This document shows positions 28,011 to 37,189 of a DNA stretch of 64,000 nucleotides, one piece after another (position 1 is the first letter of the stretch; every line of letters begins with the position of its first letter). The stretch covers positions 1,441,783-1,505,782 of the forward strand of contig NZ_CP078067.1 of the NCBI RefSeq assembly GCF_019195395.1, written 5' to 3'. Under the pieces are notes generated by a model, which saw only the letters and a program-made list of their open reading frames with translations, searched no databases and was not told the DNA's origin. This DNA comes from Kaistella faecalis. Its GTDB lineage: Bacteria; Bacteroidota; Bacteroidia; Flavobacteriales; Weeksellaceae. A program made the translations under genes and the position numbers.

Positions 28011-28040
28011 AACATCCTTCCAAAAAATTGAAAGGATGTT
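28011..28040 (-). terminator. Terminator after the pbp1A gene
   Basis: Stem AACATCCTT / AAGGATGTT with a 12-nt loop; on the minus strand the stem runs into a T-run. It ends the ricT-gldH-pbp1A transcript 20 bp after the pbp1A stop. Confidence 0.75.
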
Positions 28041-28061
28041 TGTAGATTGGTTTTTCAAATA

Positions 28062-30443
28062 TTATTTGTTGAAGTCTATTTCGTCGCCGGTATTGATGTT
28101 TTCGTTGACGTTTTCTTCTTTCTTACCGTTCGATTTTTTCGGGGTGTTAACGGGTTCTTCAACTTTAGGATTCGTAAGTTCATCCATGGTTTGAAGTCCG
28201 CCTTCGTCGCCGTAGCCACCAAGTCCCTGCAGGTCTGAGCAACTTCCGGTCCAGTTGGAAGGTTTAATGAATTTATCCTCGATAGTAACACCACTTTCTT
28301 TATCTGCCCAGACTTTTTTCATGAAAATTGCCCAGATCGGAAGTGCCATTTTCGCCCCCTGACCTTCGCCAGTGCCGCGGAAGTGGGTAGCACGGTCTTC
28401 CCAACCTACCCAAACTCCTGTTGCCAGGTTTGGAGTAATTCCCATGAACCAACCGTCGGAATTATTCTGGGTTGTTCCTGTTTTGGCAGCAATTTCGATT
28501 CCTTTCTGTACACCTCTTCTGCCTAATTCTCCTGCTGCGGTACCAAAATCGGCAACGCCTTTCATCAGGTCGATCATCGTGTAGGCATAAAGTTCATTCA
28601 TTACTTCTTTGAGAACCGGTTTTACTTCTTTTATTACCCTTCCGTTTGCATCTTCGATACGCCAGATCATTTCAGGCTTGATATAATTACCGTAGTTTGC
28701 GAAAGTGGAGTAAGCACCTAGCATTTCGAAGATCGTAATATCTGAGGAACCTAAAGCAACAGCATACTCGTTCGGGATTTCTTCTGTAACACCCAAATCT
28801 CGTGCAGTCTGAATTACACTTTTCGGCGTTGTCATTTCAATTAGTCGTACTGCAACAGGGTTTTTGGAATGAGCCAATGCGTCTTTTAGCGTGAGCATTC
28901 CGCCGGATCCTTCTACGGTCCATGTTCCTTTTCTATAAGTTGCGTTAGAAACCGTTGAACAAGGTGTCATTCCCAGTTTCATAATCGCGGTGGCATATAC
29001 AAATGGTTTAAACGTAGAACCTACTTGGCGTTTACCTTGCTTGATATGATCATACTGGAAATGTTGCCAGTTGATACCGCCGACCCATGCTTTAATTTCA
29101 CCTGTTCCCGGCACCATCGACATCAAACCTGCCTGCGCAATCTGTTTATGATAGCGGATTGAATCCCACGGAGACATTTCTACTTCTTCCTCGCCATTCC
29201 ATGTAAAACGCGAAGTTTTAATCGGTTTTCGGAAATCCATCATAATAGAATCCTCAGGTACTCCTGCGTTCTTAAGCTGCTTGTATCTTCCGGTTCTTTT
29301 CACAGCCTGCATCATCACACCTTCGATCTGCTTGTCATCAAGAAAATAGAATGGTCTCTGCTTACGGCCGCGCTGTTCAGCATCAAATCTTTGCTGCAGA
29401 TCTGTTAAATGTTCTCTAATGGCTTCTTCTGCATAAATCTGCATTTTCGAATCTAAGGTCACATAAATTTTCAGTCCGTCTTTAAAGAGATTAAGAGTTT
29501 TACCGGTTTTCTTTTCGTAATCCTTTAAATATCCCTCTATTTCTTTTCTAAGATAGAATTTATAATAGGCAGAATAACCTTCATCGATAGATTTTACAGG
29601 ATGATAATCTAAAACTACAGGAGTATCTACAGCTTTCTGAAAAGTTTGCTGATCAATATAACCCGTTTTCACCATTTGATCTAACACTACATCTCTTCTG
29701 GCTTTTGCCCGCTGTTCATTTCTCATTGGGTTGTTCTTCACAGGATTTTCGAGCATTGCAACGAACATTGCTGCTTCAGGAAGAGTAAGTTTTGAAGTTG
29801 GTTTGTTGAAATAAATTCGGGACGCCATTTCGATTCCGTTTGCGTTGTAAAGGAAATCGAATTTGTTGAAATACAGTGTAATGATTTCTTCTTTGGTGTA
29901 TCTTTTCTCCAGACTTACCGCCACAACCCATTCTTTAAGCTTTTGAAAAGCTCTCTGAATTTTGTTCTGTGAAACCCTGTCGGTAAAAAGTAACTTCGCG
30001 AGCTGCTGGGTAATTGTGGAACCTCCGCCACGCTGGCCGCCATATACTACTGCTCTTGCAACTGACTGTAAATCAATACCTGAGTGCTCTTTGAAACGTT
30101 CATCTTCTTTAGCCTGAAGAGCATAAATAAGATGAGGCGGGAGTTCTTTATAGGTAACGGGCTGAGTCTTTTCTTTTTCGAATTTGCCAAGAAGTTTACC
30201 GTCAGAAGAATAAATTTCGGAGGCTACATAAATGTCAGGATTTTCGAGTTCCTTCACATCGGGCATATTGCCTAAAAATCCCTGTGAAGTTGCAAAAAAT
30301 AGGGCTGCAATTCCTAGAATTACAGCAATTAGTCCCATCCAAACAAATTTCACCCACTTTTTCCAGCCGGTATTTTTCTGTTTCTTGGGCGGAAGCGGAA
30401 AGGTTGGCTTTGGCTTGCTCCCCTGGTTTTTTTTGTTTTCCAT
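28062..30443 (-). CDS. Penicillin-binding protein 1A (glycosyltransferase-transpeptidase)
   Basis: 793-aa bifunctional peptidoglycan synthase. A cytoplasmic N-terminus rich in Lys/Pro and one membrane helix (about 31-52) come first. The GT51 glycosyltransferase domain has catalytic Glu113 in KEDERFKEHSGID and GGGSTITQQLAK. The transpeptidase domain has SxxK (VGSTFKPF), SxN (SKNPVAV) and KTG (KTGTTQNN). The tail is Lys/Asn/Glu-rich and disordered. It is the last gene of ricT-gldH-pbp1A, starting 8 bp after the gldH stop. The pairing with GldH is recurrent in Flavobacteriia. Confidence 0.95.
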   Translation of the reverse strand: MENKKNQGSKPKPTFPLPPKKQKNTGWKKWVKFVWMGLIAVILGIAALFFATSQGFLGNMPDVKELENPDIYVASEIYSSDGKLLGKFEKEKTQPVTYKELPPHLIYALQAKEDERFKEHSGIDLQSVARAVVYGGQRGGGSTITQQLAKLLFTDRVSQNKIQRAFQKLKEWVVAVSLEKRYTKEEIITLYFNKFDFLYNANGIEMASRIYFNKPTSKLTLPEAAMFVAMLENPVKNNPMRNEQRAKARRDVVLDQMVKTGYIDQQTFQKAVDTPVVLDYHPVKSIDEGYSAYYKFYLRKEIEGYLKDYEKKTGKTLNLFKDGLKIYVTLDSKMQIYAEEAIREHLTDLQQRFDAEQRGRKQRPFYFLDDKQIEGVMMQAVKRTGRYKQLKNAGVPEDSIMMDFRKPIKTSRFTWNGEEEVEMSPWDSIRYHKQIAQAGLMSMVPGTGEIKAWVGGINWQHFQYDHIKQGKRQVGSTFKPFVYATAIMKLGMTPCSTVSNATYRKGTWTVEGSGGMLTLKDALAHSKNPVAVRLIEMTTPKSVIQTARDLGVTEEIPNEYAVALGSSDITIFEMLGAYSTFANYGNYIKPEMIWRIEDANGRVIKEVKPVLKEVMNELYAYTMIDLMKGVADFGTAAGELGRRGVQKGIEIAAKTGTTQNNSDGWFMGITPNLATGVWVGWEDRATHFRGTGEGQGAKMALPIWAIFMKKVWADKESGVTIEDKFIKPSNWTGSCSDLQGLGGYGDEGGLQTMDELTNPKVEEPVNTPKKSNGKKEENVNENINTGDEIDFNK

Positions 30444-30451
30444 AAATGATG

Positions 30452-30916
30452 TTACGGTTTTGCCGTTTCTATTTTTACACCAATATCTTCAATCCCCTTT
30501 AGGCTGTCGGTTCTCATCGCCTGGACAACTCCAATCGAATAATTGCCGTTTTGCGGGAATTTATAATTCACTTTATATTGAAACAGCGTTTCTTTCGTAT
30601 CTCCGAATCCTTTTCCGAGCCATTCTCCGTTTGGTTTTGCCAAAATATAATTCAGGGTATCGGTGGTTTTCTTTTTGGTTTTAGCCTCCATGAAATTCAC
30701 GATAAACCGAATGTTGCTGTAAGGATATTCGTTATTATTCCTCACAACAAATATAATATTTTTTGGAGCCTGTGCATCCTCAATAACAAAATCGAATTTC
30801 TGTTCAGCTTTTTTCGGCCAGATTCCGTTCAGGTTTTTCATGTGAACTGTTTCGGAATCACTTGTACACCCCGAAAGCATTATCAAAACGCAGAAAACAA
30901 CTAATATCTTATGCAT
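30452..30916 (-). CDS. gldH: Gliding motility lipoprotein GldH
   Basis: 154 aa from the ATG at 30916, which opens a lipoprotein signal (lipobox LSGC, Cys17). A start at 30922 adds two residues and is equally possible; the longer upstream frame only reads through ricT. The mature domain (FVVRNNNEYPYSNIRFIVNF, LAKPNGEWLGKGFGD) is characteristic of GldH, a lipoprotein needed for gliding and type IX secretion-linked motility in Flavobacterium. It is retained in many non-gliding Chryseobacteria. It overlaps the 3' end of ricT by 8 bp and is followed by pbp1A after 8 bp. Confidence 0.9.
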   Translation of the reverse strand: MHKILVVFCVLIMLSGCTSDSETVHMKNLNGIWPKKAEQKFDFVIEDAQAPKNIIFVVRNNNEYPYSNIRFIVNFMEAKTKKKTTDTLNYILAKPNGEWLGKGFGDTKETLFQYKVNYKFPQNGNYSIGVVQAMRTDSLKGIEDIGVKIETAKP

Positions 30917-32213
30917 TGTCATCTCGTTTTGGCTGAGGCTTCTTTTTAAATTTCTTCGGCTGCTGATTGGGATTCTGATTCTTGGCATTAGGCTGCTGTT
31001 TTTTCTCAGAAACATTTCTCCGTTCTGTTGAACCAGTAGTGGCTTTTTGCTCAGGTCTCTGGGTTTGATTATTTTTCGGACTGTTCGGTTTTTTCCTGTT
31101 CTGGTTTTTACCGGAGTTTCGGTTTTTCTTTTCGAAACGGTCCATATTATTTTCCTGAATCAGATCGACAGACTTCATCGGAATATCATGCTGGGTGCGA
31201 AGTTCTTCCAACGGAAGGGCTTTTTCACCTTTTTTGTTTTGAGCGATCAGTTTCTTTACGTCCTGAACATCAAGATCATACCATGCCATAGAACGGTCAA
31301 CATACGCAAACCACATTCTTTTTTTGAAAACGTCGATTTTAATACAGAAAGCTTTTCCGTTCACGGTATCAATCGTTGTCGATGACGACGGGAAATCGCT
31401 GAGTGCATCCAGATAGCTGTCGAGTTCGTAATTCAGACAGCATTTCAGTTTACCGCATTGTCCCGCGAGTTTCTGGGGATTGATGCTTAACTGCTGATAA
31501 CGTGCCGCATTGGTATTTACAGACCGGAAATCGGTAAGCCATGTAGAGCAGCACAATTCGCGTCCGCAGGAACCAATACCGCCAACTTTTGCCGCTTCCT
31601 GCCGGAACCCGATTTGTTTCATATCGATTTTCGTACGGAAAGTAGAGGCATATTCTTTAATTAACTGACGGAAATCCACTCGGGAATCCGAAGTATAATA
31701 GAAAGTTACTTTTGCGCCATCACCCTGAAATTCGACATCGGTAATCTTCATATCGAGATTTAAGGCGTAAGAAATTTTGCGTGCCTGAATTTTTACGGCC
31801 TCTTCTTTGGCCCGCGATTCATGCCAGACTTCAATGTCTTTCTGATTAGCTAAACGGTAGATTTTTAAAGGGTTGTCTTCAGAAAAATTTTTCTTTTTCA
31901 TCTGAATTTTTACCAACTCTCCGGTAAGGCTCACTACACCTATATCGTGACCCGGACTGGATTCTACTGTGACTACGCTTCCCATATGAAGCGGTAAATT
32001 ATGTACGTTTTTATAAAAAAATTTACGATCGTTCTTGAATCTTACCTCCACAAAATCGGTTTGCGATTGGGAAGGATTGTTAATATTCGAGAGCCAATCG
32101 AAAACGCTTAGTTTATAACTATTTCCGCAGGTATTTACATTCTCACAGCCATTCGCAGATTTAGTTCCGCATGAATGGGACGAATCGCCGGATGTTTTAC
32201 ATCCACAACTCAT
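30909..32213 (-). CDS. ricT: PSP1-domain protein RicT
   Basis: 434 aa. The Cys-rich N-terminus (MSCGCKTSGD, then further Cys at 15, 23 and 29) and the PSP1 core with conserved cysteines (GSCGRELCCSTWL, GQCGKLKCCLNYE) match RicT, the iron-sulfur-containing subunit of the Ric complex, which in Bacillus affects RNase Y activity. About 75 C-terminal residues are Asn/Gln/Lys/Pro-rich, low-complexity and probably disordered. It is the first gene of the operon with gldH and pbp1A; a -7 box lies 23 bp upstream. Confidence 0.92.
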   Translation of the reverse strand: MSCGCKTSGDSSHSCGTKSANGCENVNTCGNSYKLSVFDWLSNINNPSQSQTDFVEVRFKNDRKFFYKNVHNLPLHMGSVVTVESSPGHDIGVVSLTGELVKIQMKKKNFSEDNPLKIYRLANQKDIEVWHESRAKEEAVKIQARKISYALNLDMKITDVEFQGDGAKVTFYYTSDSRVDFRQLIKEYASTFRTKIDMKQIGFRQEAAKVGGIGSCGRELCCSTWLTDFRSVNTNAARYQQLSINPQKLAGQCGKLKCCLNYELDSYLDALSDFPSSSTTIDTVNGKAFCIKIDVFKKRMWFAYVDRSMAWYDLDVQDVKKLIAQNKKGEKALPLEELRTQHDIPMKSVDLIQENNMDRFEKKNRNSGKNQNRKKPNSPKNNQTQRPEQKATTGSTERRNVSEKKQQPNAKNQNPNQQPKKFKKKPQPKRDDNA

Positions 32214-32236
32214 ATTGATTTTTGATTATATTCATG

Positions 32237-32244
32237 CAAATTTA
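32237..32244 (-). promoter_or_regulatory. -33/-7 promoter for the ricT operon
   Basis: Minus strand TAAATTTG, with TTTG at 32262-32265 (minus strand) 17 bp upstream, a good Bacteroidota promoter pair 23 bp ahead of the ricT ATG. Confidence 0.6.
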
Positions 32245-32573
32245 GTATAAATTTATTTGTGCAAACAATGCGGTGTCTATTTTGCTCCTGAATTTTAAAT
32301 TTTCGCTTAAATCCGTCCGAACTTGCGAATAATTCAATAATAAGAATATTATTATGCAAATCATACAATGATTAAATTTAAGAAATACTATGGTTTCCAT
32401 GGTGATATTTAATTTAAATATAGAGATCGGTGATTCTTTTACAACTATTAAAAATCCTTTATTTAAAGGGTTTAAATGTATTTTTTAAAAGTATTGAAAT
32501 TAAACGGTGCTGCCGTAATTGAAGTTGTTTAAAATAATTTATGATTTATTAACATTTGTTTAAAAAATAATTT

Positions 32574-32581
32574 TATATTTG
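32574..32581 (+). promoter_or_regulatory. -7 promoter element for the FadL-like gene
   Basis: TATATTTG, full TAnnTTTG match, 19 bp upstream of the ATG at 32601. An upstream TTTG at 32555-32558 gives a short 15-bp spacer, so the -33 assignment is weak. Confidence 0.55.
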
Positions 32582-32600
32582 GGACATTAATAATGAATTT

Positions 32601-33836
32601 ATGAAAAAAATTGTTGTAACAACAGCACTTTTAGCCGGTATGCTTGCACAGGCAGGTGGCTTTAGAGTGTCATTACAGGGCGTGAAACAACTCGCTATGG
32701 CACATACAAGTGCCCACGCAGAAGATGCGAGTGTAGCATTTTTCAACCCAGCAGGTATTTCTTTTATTCCAAGTAAATTAAGTATTGCTGCAGGTGGTTT
32801 TGGAATCAACTCTGAAATTACTTATCAAAATGCTTCTACTTTAGAATCATTTTCTACCGACAATCCTATGGGAACACCTATTTATGCAGCAGTTGCTTAT
32901 AAGGTTTTGGATGAAGTTTCTGTTGGTTTCAGCTTTGCGACTCCTTTTGGTAGCACAGTGAAGTGGCCAACCGATTGGGCAGGACGGGAAATTGTGCAGG
33001 AGATTAAACTGCAGGCATTTTATTTCCAGCCGATGGTCTCTTTCAAACTTGCACCCTGGGTGTCGTTGGGAGGTAGTTTCATTTACGCTAAAGGTGGTGT
33101 AGACTGGACTAAATCGCTTACACAGTTTGGAGGAAACCTTAACATTAAAGATGAAAAGGCGACAGGAACAGGATTTGGTCTTGGATTTTACTTTAAACCA
33201 AGTGAAAAACTTGATGTAAGTATTGCTTACCGTTCCCCTGTTGATATGAAAGCTGATGCAGGTGTAGCAACATTTGATGTAGCTCCGAGTTTATATCCGC
33301 TAATCGGTTTAAATGCCAGCGGACAGGATAACTTTAAAGCAGTTTTACCTTTGGTGGATGAGTATACTCTTGGGGTTACTTATAAGATTACACCAAAATG
33401 GTCGGTTTCAGGTGATTTCAATTACAGTGGGTGGGATCAGTACCAGCAGTTAACTCTTGATTTCGAAAACGCGCCGGTAGGCAACCAAGCAGGTGATCCG
33501 ACGGTATTAGTGTCTCCTAAAAATTTCCACAGCACCCAAACATGGAGAGTGGGAACACAATATATGGTTACGGATAATTTCGCAGCACGTTTAGGATATT
33601 ATTATGATGAGTCACCGTATGAAGATAAAGATTTCATCCCTGAAACGCCATCTTTCGACGCAAACGTAATTACAGGTGGTATCGGTTACAAGTGGAAAGG
33701 ATTGGGTATTGATTTATCCGGAGCTTATAACTTCCAGACAGCAAGAAAAGTTGATAACAGCTATTACGATTTCTACGGACAGGCTAAAGCTAAAGCTTAT
33801 TACTTTGGTTTAGGTTTATCTTACAACGCATTTTAA
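32601..33836 (+). CDS. OmpP1/FadL-family outer-membrane transport protein
   Basis: 411 aa with a signal peptide (MKKIVVTTALLAGMLAQA). The N-terminal hatch-like segment contains SAHAEDASVAFFNPAGISF, the FadL hallmark including the NPA turn. The rest is barrel strands ending in YYFGLGLSYNAF with terminal Phe. The family moves long-chain fatty acids or other hydrophobic compounds across the outer membrane. It lies 14 bp upstream of an SGNH-hydrolase lipoprotein, which suggests coupled lipid cleavage and uptake. Substrate unknown. Confidence 0.92.
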   Translation: MKKIVVTTALLAGMLAQAGGFRVSLQGVKQLAMAHTSAHAEDASVAFFNPAGISFIPSKLSIAAGGFGINSEITYQNASTLESFSTDNPMGTPIYAAVAYKVLDEVSVGFSFATPFGSTVKWPTDWAGREIVQEIKLQAFYFQPMVSFKLAPWVSLGGSFIYAKGGVDWTKSLTQFGGNLNIKDEKATGTGFGLGFYFKPSEKLDVSIAYRSPVDMKADAGVATFDVAPSLYPLIGLNASGQDNFKAVLPLVDEYTLGVTYKITPKWSVSGDFNYSGWDQYQQLTLDFENAPVGNQAGDPTVLVSPKNFHSTQTWRVGTQYMVTDNFAARLGYYYDESPYEDKDFIPETPSFDANVITGGIGYKWKGLGIDLSGAYNFQTARKVDNSYYDFYGQAKAKAYYFGLGLSYNAF

Positions 33837-33850
33837 GAATTATTTTAATT

Positions 33851-35368
33851 ATGAAAAGAATATTAATTTCAACAATAGCAGTCTCAGCTTTATTATTTAA
33901 TATCAGCTGCGACACAGATTTTGATCATGACGTAAGCAGTATAGTGGTTTCTAAAGGAAATGCAGATTTTACTAAATATGTAGCTTTAGGAAATTCACTT
34001 ACTTCCGGATACCGTGACAATGCATTATATATTGACGGACAGAATGAATCTTACCCTTCAATGATCGCAGCACAGATGCAGCTTGCGGGTGGAGGCGCTT
34101 TTAAGCAGCCTATGATGCCTAATAATACAGGTGGTTTCACCAATCTTCCTGGTTTTGCAGGGAAACTGAATCTTCAGGTTGTTAATGGAGCTTTATCGCC
34201 AGTACCATCAGCACCGGCAGCGGCTCTGGATAATATTACAGCAGGTGGACCTTATCAAAACCTTGGTGTTCCGGGAGCAAAATCATTTCACTTAGGTGCT
34301 GCAGGTTATGGTAACATGGCAGGATTAACCACAGGGAAAGCAAACCCATATTATGTAAGATTTGCAACAAGCGGAACTTCGTCGGTAATTGGTGATGCAG
34401 TAGCTCAGGCTCCTACATTTTTCTCGCTTTGGATCGGAAATAACGACGTTCTTTCTTACGCCACAAGCGGAGGCTCGGGTGTAGACCAAACTGGAAATGT
34501 TGATCCAACAACTTACGGCTCAAATGATATTACAGATCCTAATGTGTTTGCTTCAGTGATCAGCGGCTATGTGAATGCGCTTACGGCTGGCGGTGCGAAG
34601 GGAGTTATGGCAAATATCCCGAATGTAACTTCGATTCCGTTTTTTACAAGAGTTCCTTATAATCCTTTAACACCGGCATTGTTGGGATCTAATATTACTG
34701 CGCTGAACACTGGTTTGTACGGGCCTTTGAAACAAGCACTTACCGCTTTCGGAGCGGGCGATAGAATCAATTTGCTTTCAGCAACTGCTTCAAACCCATT
34801 GTTAATTGTAGATAATTCTTTAACCAATCTTTCTGCACAACTTACCCTGGCTTTAACGCCTTCTTTGGGAGCGCCTACAGCAGCAGCTTTCGGGCAGATT
34901 TATGGTCAGGCAAGACAGGCTACAGCTGAAGATTTGGTTCTTTTATCAACAAGTTCAGTAATCGGTACTCCGGTTGCAGGCGCGCCGGCGAGCATTAATG
35001 TAAACGGAATTTCTTATCCTTTGGCAAATCAGTACATACTGACGAAAACAGAGAAGAATAAAGTTTTAACAGCCACAGCGGCATACAACGCATCACTTAA
35101 AGCAATTGCCACTTCAAAAGGCTTAGCTTTCGTAGATGCCAATGCTAAAATGACTGAACTGTCTGCAGCATCAGGAATCCAGTTTGATGGGGTGAAATAT
35201 ACGGCTACTTTCGTTACAGGTGGAACTTTCTCTCTGGACGGAGTTCATCTTACCGGTAGAGGATATGCATTAATTGCCAATGAATTTATCAAAGCGATTA
35301 ATACGACTTATAAATCTACACTTCCGATGGTTAATGTAAACAGCTATTCAGGAGTAAAATTCCCGTAA
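33851..35368 (+). CDS. SGNH/GDSL-family lipase-like lipoprotein
   Basis: 505 aa. Lipoprotein signal with Cys20 (LLFNISC). Catalytic blocks: block I LGNSLTSGY with Ser49, block III IGNNDVLSY near residue 199, and block V SLDGVHLTGRGYA with Asp463 and His466, so the Ser-Asp-His set is complete. The middle (about 210-430) is a long insertion rich in Ala, Gly, Thr and Ser compared with compact SGNH enzymes. It is predicted to be a surface or periplasmic esterase/lipase. It is co-transcribed with the FadL-like porin and followed by a terminator. Confidence 0.87.
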   Translation: MKRILISTIAVSALLFNISCDTDFDHDVSSIVVSKGNADFTKYVALGNSLTSGYRDNALYIDGQNESYPSMIAAQMQLAGGGAFKQPMMPNNTGGFTNLPGFAGKLNLQVVNGALSPVPSAPAAALDNITAGGPYQNLGVPGAKSFHLGAAGYGNMAGLTTGKANPYYVRFATSGTSSVIGDAVAQAPTFFSLWIGNNDVLSYATSGGSGVDQTGNVDPTTYGSNDITDPNVFASVISGYVNALTAGGAKGVMANIPNVTSIPFFTRVPYNPLTPALLGSNITALNTGLYGPLKQALTAFGAGDRINLLSATASNPLLIVDNSLTNLSAQLTLALTPSLGAPTAAAFGQIYGQARQATAEDLVLLSTSSVIGTPVAGAPASINVNGISYPLANQYILTKTEKNKVLTATAAYNASLKAIATSKGLAFVDANAKMTELSAASGIQFDGVKYTATFVTGGTFSLDGVHLTGRGYALIANEFIKAINTTYKSTLPMVNVNSYSGVKFP

Positions 35369-35393
35369 AAGGAATTCGGAAATAAATAAACTT

Positions 35394-35423
35394 AAAACCA
35401 CTTGAACTCTTTCAGGTGGTTTT
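35394..35423 (+). terminator. Terminator after the SGNH hydrolase gene
   Basis: 12-bp stem AAAACCACTTGA / TCAGGTGGTTTT (one T-G pair), 6-nt loop, then a run of T. It sits directly ahead of the prs -7 box. Confidence 0.82.
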
Positions 35424-35430
35424 ATTTTTT

Positions 35431-35438
35431 TAAATTTG
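35431..35438 (+). promoter_or_regulatory. -7 promoter element for prs
   Basis: TAAATTTG, full TAnnTTTG match, 20 bp upstream of the chosen prs ATG. Confidence 0.55.
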
Positions 35439-35458
35439 CACCATCTAAAAAAGTAAAA

Positions 35459-36397
35459 ATGGCTAATCAGGCAAGTTATCTTTTTTCTACAAGGACCAGC
35501 AAGGTTCTGGCAGAAAAAATTGCTCAACATTACGGGCAGGATTTAGGAAAAATCAAGTTTCAGGACTTTAGCGACGGTGAGTTCGAGCCGGTTCTGGATC
35601 AGTCCGTGAGAGGAGGAAGAGTTTTTTTGATAGGCTCCACGTTTCCACCGGCAGATAATCTTTTAGAATTATTGCTGATGATCGATGCTGCGAAAAGAGC
35701 TTCTGCCAAAAGCATTACCGTCGTGCTACCATATTACGGTTTGGCAAGACAGGACAGGAAAGACCAGCCCCGTGCCCCGATCGGAGCGAAACTCGTGGCC
35801 AATCTTCTTACCGCAGCTGGTGCTACAAGAGTAATGACGATGGATCTGCATGCCGACCAAATCCAGGGATTCTTTGAAATTCCGGTTGATCATCTTTATG
35901 CATCAACGCTGTTTATTGACCATATTTTATCTCTGAATCTTGAAAACCTTACCATTGCCTCACCGGATATGGGTGGTGCAAAAAGAGCTAAGAATTATGC
36001 AGGTCATCTCGGTGCTGAGGTTGTAATCTGCTATAAGGAAAGAAAGAAAGCCAACGTGATCGAAGAAATGTTCCTGATCGGAGATGTAGAGGGCAAAAAT
36101 GTAATCCTTATCGATGATATGATCGATACTGCCGGAACACTTTGTAAAGCTGCAGATATCTTGATCGCAAATGGAGCGAAAAGCGTAAGAGCAATGGCAA
36201 CTCATGGCGTGCTTTCTGGAAAAGCCTATGAAAACATCGAAAACTCAAGAATTTCTGAGGTAATTGTTACCGATACCATTCCGGTAAAAACGGAATTATC
36301 TTCTAAAATTAAAGTGCTTTCGTGTGCTGAACTCTTTGCTGATGTAATGAAAATGGTTCACGAACACAAATCAATCAGTGATAAATTTATTATTTAA
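35459..36397 (+). CDS. prs: Ribose-phosphate pyrophosphokinase
   Basis: Makes PRPP from ribose 5-phosphate and ATP for purine, pyrimidine, His and Trp pathways. 312 aa from the ATG at 35459. A longer in-frame start would lie in the terminator and promoter of the gene, so the short start is preferred. Motifs: FSDGEFEPVLDQSVRG, the catalytic-flap region (PYYGLARQDRKDQPRAPI) and the PRPP-binding loop LIDDMIDTAGTLC. Followed by rplY, which has its own promoter. Confidence 0.96.
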   Translation: MANQASYLFSTRTSKVLAEKIAQHYGQDLGKIKFQDFSDGEFEPVLDQSVRGGRVFLIGSTFPPADNLLELLLMIDAAKRASAKSITVVLPYYGLARQDRKDQPRAPIGAKLVANLLTAAGATRVMTMDLHADQIQGFFEIPVDHLYASTLFIDHILSLNLENLTIASPDMGGAKRAKNYAGHLGAEVVICYKERKKANVIEEMFLIGDVEGKNVILIDDMIDTAGTLCKAADILIANGAKSVRAMATHGVLSGKAYENIENSRISEVIVTDTIPVKTELSSKIKVLSCAELFADVMKMVHEHKSISDKFII

Positions 36398-36408
36398 TAA
36401 AAATTATC

Positions 36409-36416
36409 TATCTTTG
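36409..36416 (+). promoter_or_regulatory. -7 promoter element for rplY
   Basis: TATCTTTG, full TAnnTTTG match, 28 bp upstream of the rplY ATG and 12 bp after the prs stop. Confidence 0.6.
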
Positions 36417-36444
36417 CACCCTTAAAATTTTATAATACATTATA

Positions 36445-37080
36445 ATGAAATCAATTACAATTCAAGGTACAAAAAGAGAAAGCGTGGGCAAAAAGTCTAC
36501 TAAAGCTTTACGTGATGCTGAATTAGTTCCTTGTGTTGTTTACGGAGGCGCCGAAACCCTTAATTTTTCTGCTGAAGAAAGATCATTCAAAGGTTTGGTA
36601 TATACTCCTGAAGCACACACGGTATCTATTGAGGTTGACGGACAAACAATTCCTGCCGTACTTCAGGACATCCAGTTTCACCCACTTACCGACAAAATCC
36701 TGCACGCGGATTTCTACCAGTTGTCTGATGACAAGCCGGTAGTAATGGAAGTTCCTGTGGTTCTTACAGGACGTGCGAAAGGTGTGGTTTCCGGTGGAGC
36801 TATGAGACAGACTTACAGAAAGCTGAAAGTGAAGGCATTGCCTGCAAACTTACCAGACGAAATCGTGGTAGATGTTACTCCGCTGAAAATTGGTAACAAG
36901 CTTTATGTTGGCGACATCAAAACAAACAATTTCACATTCATGCACCCGGACAATGCAGTAGTAGTTGCTGTTAAGATGTCTAGAACTGCAATGAAAGGTG
37001 GAGCAGTAGTAGAAGATGATGAGGATGATACTCCGGCAGAAGGAGAAGCTCCTGCAGCAGAAGCTACAAGCGCAGAATAA
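36445..37080 (+). CDS. rplY: Ribosomal protein bL25 (Ctc form)
   Basis: 211 aa, the long CTC form with an N-terminal 5S-rRNA-binding domain (about 1-90, including [16 protein letters not shown]) and a C-terminal TL5-like domain (about 95-185), plus an acidic Ala/Glu tail typical of Bacteroidota. It binds 5S rRNA in the large subunit; the CTC form is stress-linked in Bacillus. It follows prs, as in many genomes, and ends at a hairpin terminator. Confidence 0.95.
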   Translation: MKSITIQGTKRESVGKKSTKALRDAELVPCVVYGGAETLNFSAEERSFKGLVYTPEAHTVSIEVDGQTIPAVLQDIQFHPLTDKILHADFYQLSDDKPVVMEVPVVLTGRAKGVVSGGAMRQTYRKLKVKALPANLPDEIVVDVTPLKIGNKLYVGDIKTNNFTFMHPDNAVVVAVKMSRTAMKGGAVVEDDEDDTPAEGEAPAAEATSAE

Positions 37081-37099
37081 TATTCCAGAAATATAAAAG

Positions 37100-37129
37100 A
37101 AAATCCCGGCACTTATGTGGCGGGATTTT
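37100..37129 (+). terminator. Terminator after rplY
   Basis: Stem AAAATCCCG / CGGGATTTT, 12-nt loop, then a T-run. Confidence 0.8.
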
Positions 37130-37144
37130 TTTTGCATAAAAAAA

Positions 37145-37165
37145 TCCTGCCAATTGGCGGCAGGA
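37145..37165 (-). terminator. Terminator for the small secreted protein gene
   Basis: Stem TCCTGCC / GGCAGGA with a 7-nt loop. On the minus strand it is followed by a T-run. It lies 24 bp after the stop of the gene at 37190-37462, back to back with the rplY terminator. Confidence 0.78.
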
Positions 37166-37189
37166 CTTCTTTCTTTCACTTTTTACTCT

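Larger units (their letters stand above)
32214..32600. other. 387-bp intergenic region between ricT and the FadL-like gene
   Basis: AT-rich divergent control region. It holds the ricT promoter (32237-32265) and the FadL-gene promoter (-7 box 32574-32581). A 7-bp inverted repeat AATAATA / TATTATT lies at 32336-32353, weak because it is AT only. I see no gene, tRNA or repeat copy in the middle section. Confidence 0.5.

Noticed and set aside
32336-32353. AATAATA/TATTATT inverted repeat in the gap before the FadL-like gene
   Set aside because: AT-only arms in an AT-rich region are expected by chance.
32612-32628. Palindrome TGTTGTAACAACA near the FadL-like start, resembling the dinB operator
   Set aside because: It lies within codons of the signal peptide (Val-Val-Thr-Thr) and the half-site spacing differs, so coincidence is likelier.
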